Assembly: GCA_016281675.1 (NCBI GenBank)
Contig: JAEEJD010000207.1
Coordinates: 1 to 7,553 of the forward strand
Length of the DNA stretch: 7,553 nucleotides
Reading direction: 5' to 3'
Origin: Lachnospiraceae bacterium
Lineage (GTDB): Bacteria; Bacillota_A; Clostridia; Lachnospirales; Lachnospiraceae
The notes beneath the pieces were generated by a model that made no database searches, had not been told where the DNA came from, and saw only the letters and a list, made by a program, of their open reading frames with translations. A program made the position numbers and the translations under genes. Positions within the stretch are counted from its first letter, which is position 1. Every line of letters begins with the position of its first letter. Below are positions 6,058-7,553 of the stretch, one piece after another.

Positions 6058-7553
6058 ATCTTCCGATGATCTTCTCCACGATGGATTCGCAGTCTATCCC
6101 GACCTCATGTGCAAGTATATTGACGTTTCCGTGTTCGACATAGTCATCCGGAAGCGCGCATACGAGAATATCCGCATCCTCTATCCTGTTATCGCTCATA
6201 TATGCCCTGACATGTTCTCCGAATCCGCCGCTTTCGACGTTCTCCTCCATTGTGACTATCAGGTCATGCTGTTTGGCAAGATACGTTATCATCTCGCCGT
6301 CGATCGGCTTGACGAAACGCGCGTTTACGAGCGTAACGTGTTTGCCGTGTTCATTCTTTAAAACGTCCCTTACCTTTTCGGCCACCTTGACCATGCTGCC
6401 GACCGCAAGGAGCGCTATGCCGGATTCTTCGAATATCATCTCGCTCTGTCCGAGGATCACGGGCTTTCTGTATTCCTCCAGTCCGTCATACGCCAGTCCT
6501 CTCGGATATCTGATCGCGATCGGGGAGCCGAACTTAACGGCAAACTTGAGCATATCCGAAAGCTCCCACTTGTTCTTCGGAGCCATTATCGTCATATTCG
6601 GTATGCATGACAGATACGACAGATCGAATATACCCTGATGGGTCTCTCCGTCGGATCCTACGATCCCCGCCCTGTCTATGGCAAATATAACGGGAAGGTT
6701 CTGGATGCACACATCGTGTATTATCTGGTCGTAAGCTCTCTGCAGGAACGAAGAGTACACCGCGACGATCGGAATATAGCCGCCCGCGGCAAGACCCGCC
6801 GCAAACGTTACCGCATGCTCTTCCGCAATGCCGACATCAAAAAACCTTTCCGGGAACTTACGTGAAAATCGCTTGAGTCCGGTACCGTCAGGCATGGCGG
6901 CCGTGATCGCGCAAACCTTTTCGTTACGCTCTCCGAGCTTTATGACTACCGTAGAGAATACATCCGTGTAATTTGCTTTTGTACGGTTGACCGAAGGAAG
7001 TCCGGTCTCGATATCGAAAGGTTCCGCGCCGTGGAATCTTGCGGGGTGACGCTCCGCGGGAGCGTATCCTTTTCCCTTCTGGGTAAGGACATGTACTATG
7101 ACACACTTCGGATATCTTCTTGCTTCCCTGAACACCTTTACCATCGCCTTAATGTCATGTCCGTCAACGGGACCGAGATAGGTGATGCCCATGTCCTCAA
7201 AAAACATTCCGGGAACGACGAGCTGTTTGAAACTGCTCTTGTATTTTTTTAGTTTGTCTACAACGGCAACACCGCCGGGGAGCTTATTGAGAGCATCCTC
7301 AAGGCCCATCTTGAAGTTTCTGTAAGCGTCCGCGGTACGGATGTCCTGAAGGTAACTCGATACTCCTCCGACATTTTCCGCGATTGACATGTTGTTGTCG
7401 TTAAGAACGATTATATAGTTCGTCTTAAGATTTGCTGCATTGTTGAGCGCTTCGTAGGCCATTCCTCCGGTGAGCGCGCCGTCTCCTATGACCGCATATA
7501 CGCCGTAATTATCTCCCGCAAGGTCTCTTGCTTTTGCAAGACCGAGTCCCGCG
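6041..7553 (-). CDS. dxs: 1-deoxy-D-xylulose-5-phosphate synthase, 5' end cut by window edge
   Basis: DXS condenses pyruvate and glyceraldehyde 3-phosphate to 1-deoxy-D-xylulose 5-phosphate with loss of CO2. This is the first step of the MEP isoprenoid pathway and also feeds thiamine and pyridoxal phosphate synthesis. It is a cytoplasmic thiamine diphosphate enzyme. About 503 residues are present; by comparison with E. coli DXS roughly 120-130 N-terminal residues lie past the right edge. In the visible part: the thiamine diphosphate/Mg motif GDGALTGG (fragment residues 23-30) with NDNNMSIA (51-58), YLGPVDGHD (125-133), GIAEEHAVTFAAGLA (241-255) carrying the Glu equivalent to E. coli Glu370, DRAGIVGSDGETHQG (293-307), IRYPRG (347-352) and the C-terminal transketolase domain. 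Reading continues without a stop to the edge, so the Met at 7462 is internal (GDGALTGG-M-A-Y), not the start. It is the first visible gene of the run and overlaps tlyA by 17 bp. No active-site change is apparent. Confidence 0.97.
   Translation of the reverse strand, partial: AGLGLAKARDLAGDNYGVYAVIGDGALTGGMAYEALNNAANLKTNYIIVLNDNNMSIAENVGGVSSYLQDIRTADAYRNFKMGLEDALNKLPGGVAVVDKLKKYKSSFKQLVVPGMFFEDMGITYLGPVDGHDIKAMVKVFREARRYPKCVIVHVLTQKGKGYAPAERHPARFHGAEPFDIETGLPSVNRTKANYTDVFSTVVIKLGERNEKVCAITAAMPDGTGLKRFSRKFPERFFDVGIAEEHAVTFAAGLAAGGYIPIVAVYSSFLQRAYDQIIHDVCIQNLPVIFAIDRAGIVGSDGETHQGIFDLSYLSCIPNMTIMAPKNKWELSDMLKFAVKFGSPIAIRYPRGLAYDGLEEYRKPVILGQSEMIFEESGIALLAVGSMVKVAEKVRDVLKNEHGKHVTLVNARFVKPIDGEMITYLAKQHDLIVTMEENVESGGFGEHVRAYMSDNRIEDADILVCALPDDYVEHGNVNILAHEVGIDCESIVEKIIGRYERKA

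Noticed and set aside
5660..6361. Plus-strand open frame of 233 codons across tlyA and dxs
   Set aside because: It lies opposite two conserved genes and spans their junction, has no convincing ribosome binding site, and its translation shows no family motif. It is a by-product of codon bias on the other strand.
7460..7462. Met at 7462 as the start of dxs
   Set aside because: The frame is open upstream to the window edge and encodes the conserved GDGALTGG motif immediately before this Met, so it is internal to the protein.

Overview
The window reads as a piece of a Gram-positive, Firmicutes-type chromosome, most likely from the class Clostridia. Three things suggest this: the gene order dxs-tlyA-nadK-argR-recN, a classic Firmicutes cluster; strong Shine-Dalgarno sequences; and a solute-binding protein made as a lipoprotein. 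Base composition is close to half GC by eye. Every supported gene is on the minus strand, so transcription runs from the right edge to the left edge. I see no tRNA, rRNA, CRISPR array, transposase or attachment site, and no gene-free stretch above 100 bases.

Right to left there is first a compact five-gene run. It starts with dxs (5' end cut off by the window edge, isoprenoid precursor synthesis), then tlyA (rRNA 2'-O-methyltransferase), nadK (NAD kinase), argR (arginine repressor) and recN (SMC-like DNA repair ATPase). Junctions are 17 bp overlap, 0 bp, 19 bp gap and 31 bp gap, so they are probably one transcript with some translational coupling. A sixth gene overlaps the end of recN by 47 bp. 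It encodes a 407-residue membrane-anchored protein that I cannot name. It looks extracytoplasmic and contains two diverged copies of a beta-rich module. In spore-forming Firmicutes this place is usually held by spoIVB followed by spo0A; neither is here.

The run appears to end at a modest stem-loop with a T-tract just after the stop codon of the 407-residue gene. A near-consensus sigma-A promoter (TTGACA, 17 bp, TAAAAT) starts right next to that T-tract. It drives a separate unit, a branched-chain-amino-acid-type ABC transporter binding lipoprotein whose 3' end lies beyond the left edge. This gene has a perfect ribosome binding site and a more selective codon choice than the others, as expected for high expression.

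Most of the window is ordinary housekeeping. The points worth a second look are the uncharacterised 407-residue protein and its overlap with recN, the missing sporulation genes, a weak ArgR-box-like match on the -10 element of the transporter promoter, and a leucine in NadK where the family normally has histidine.
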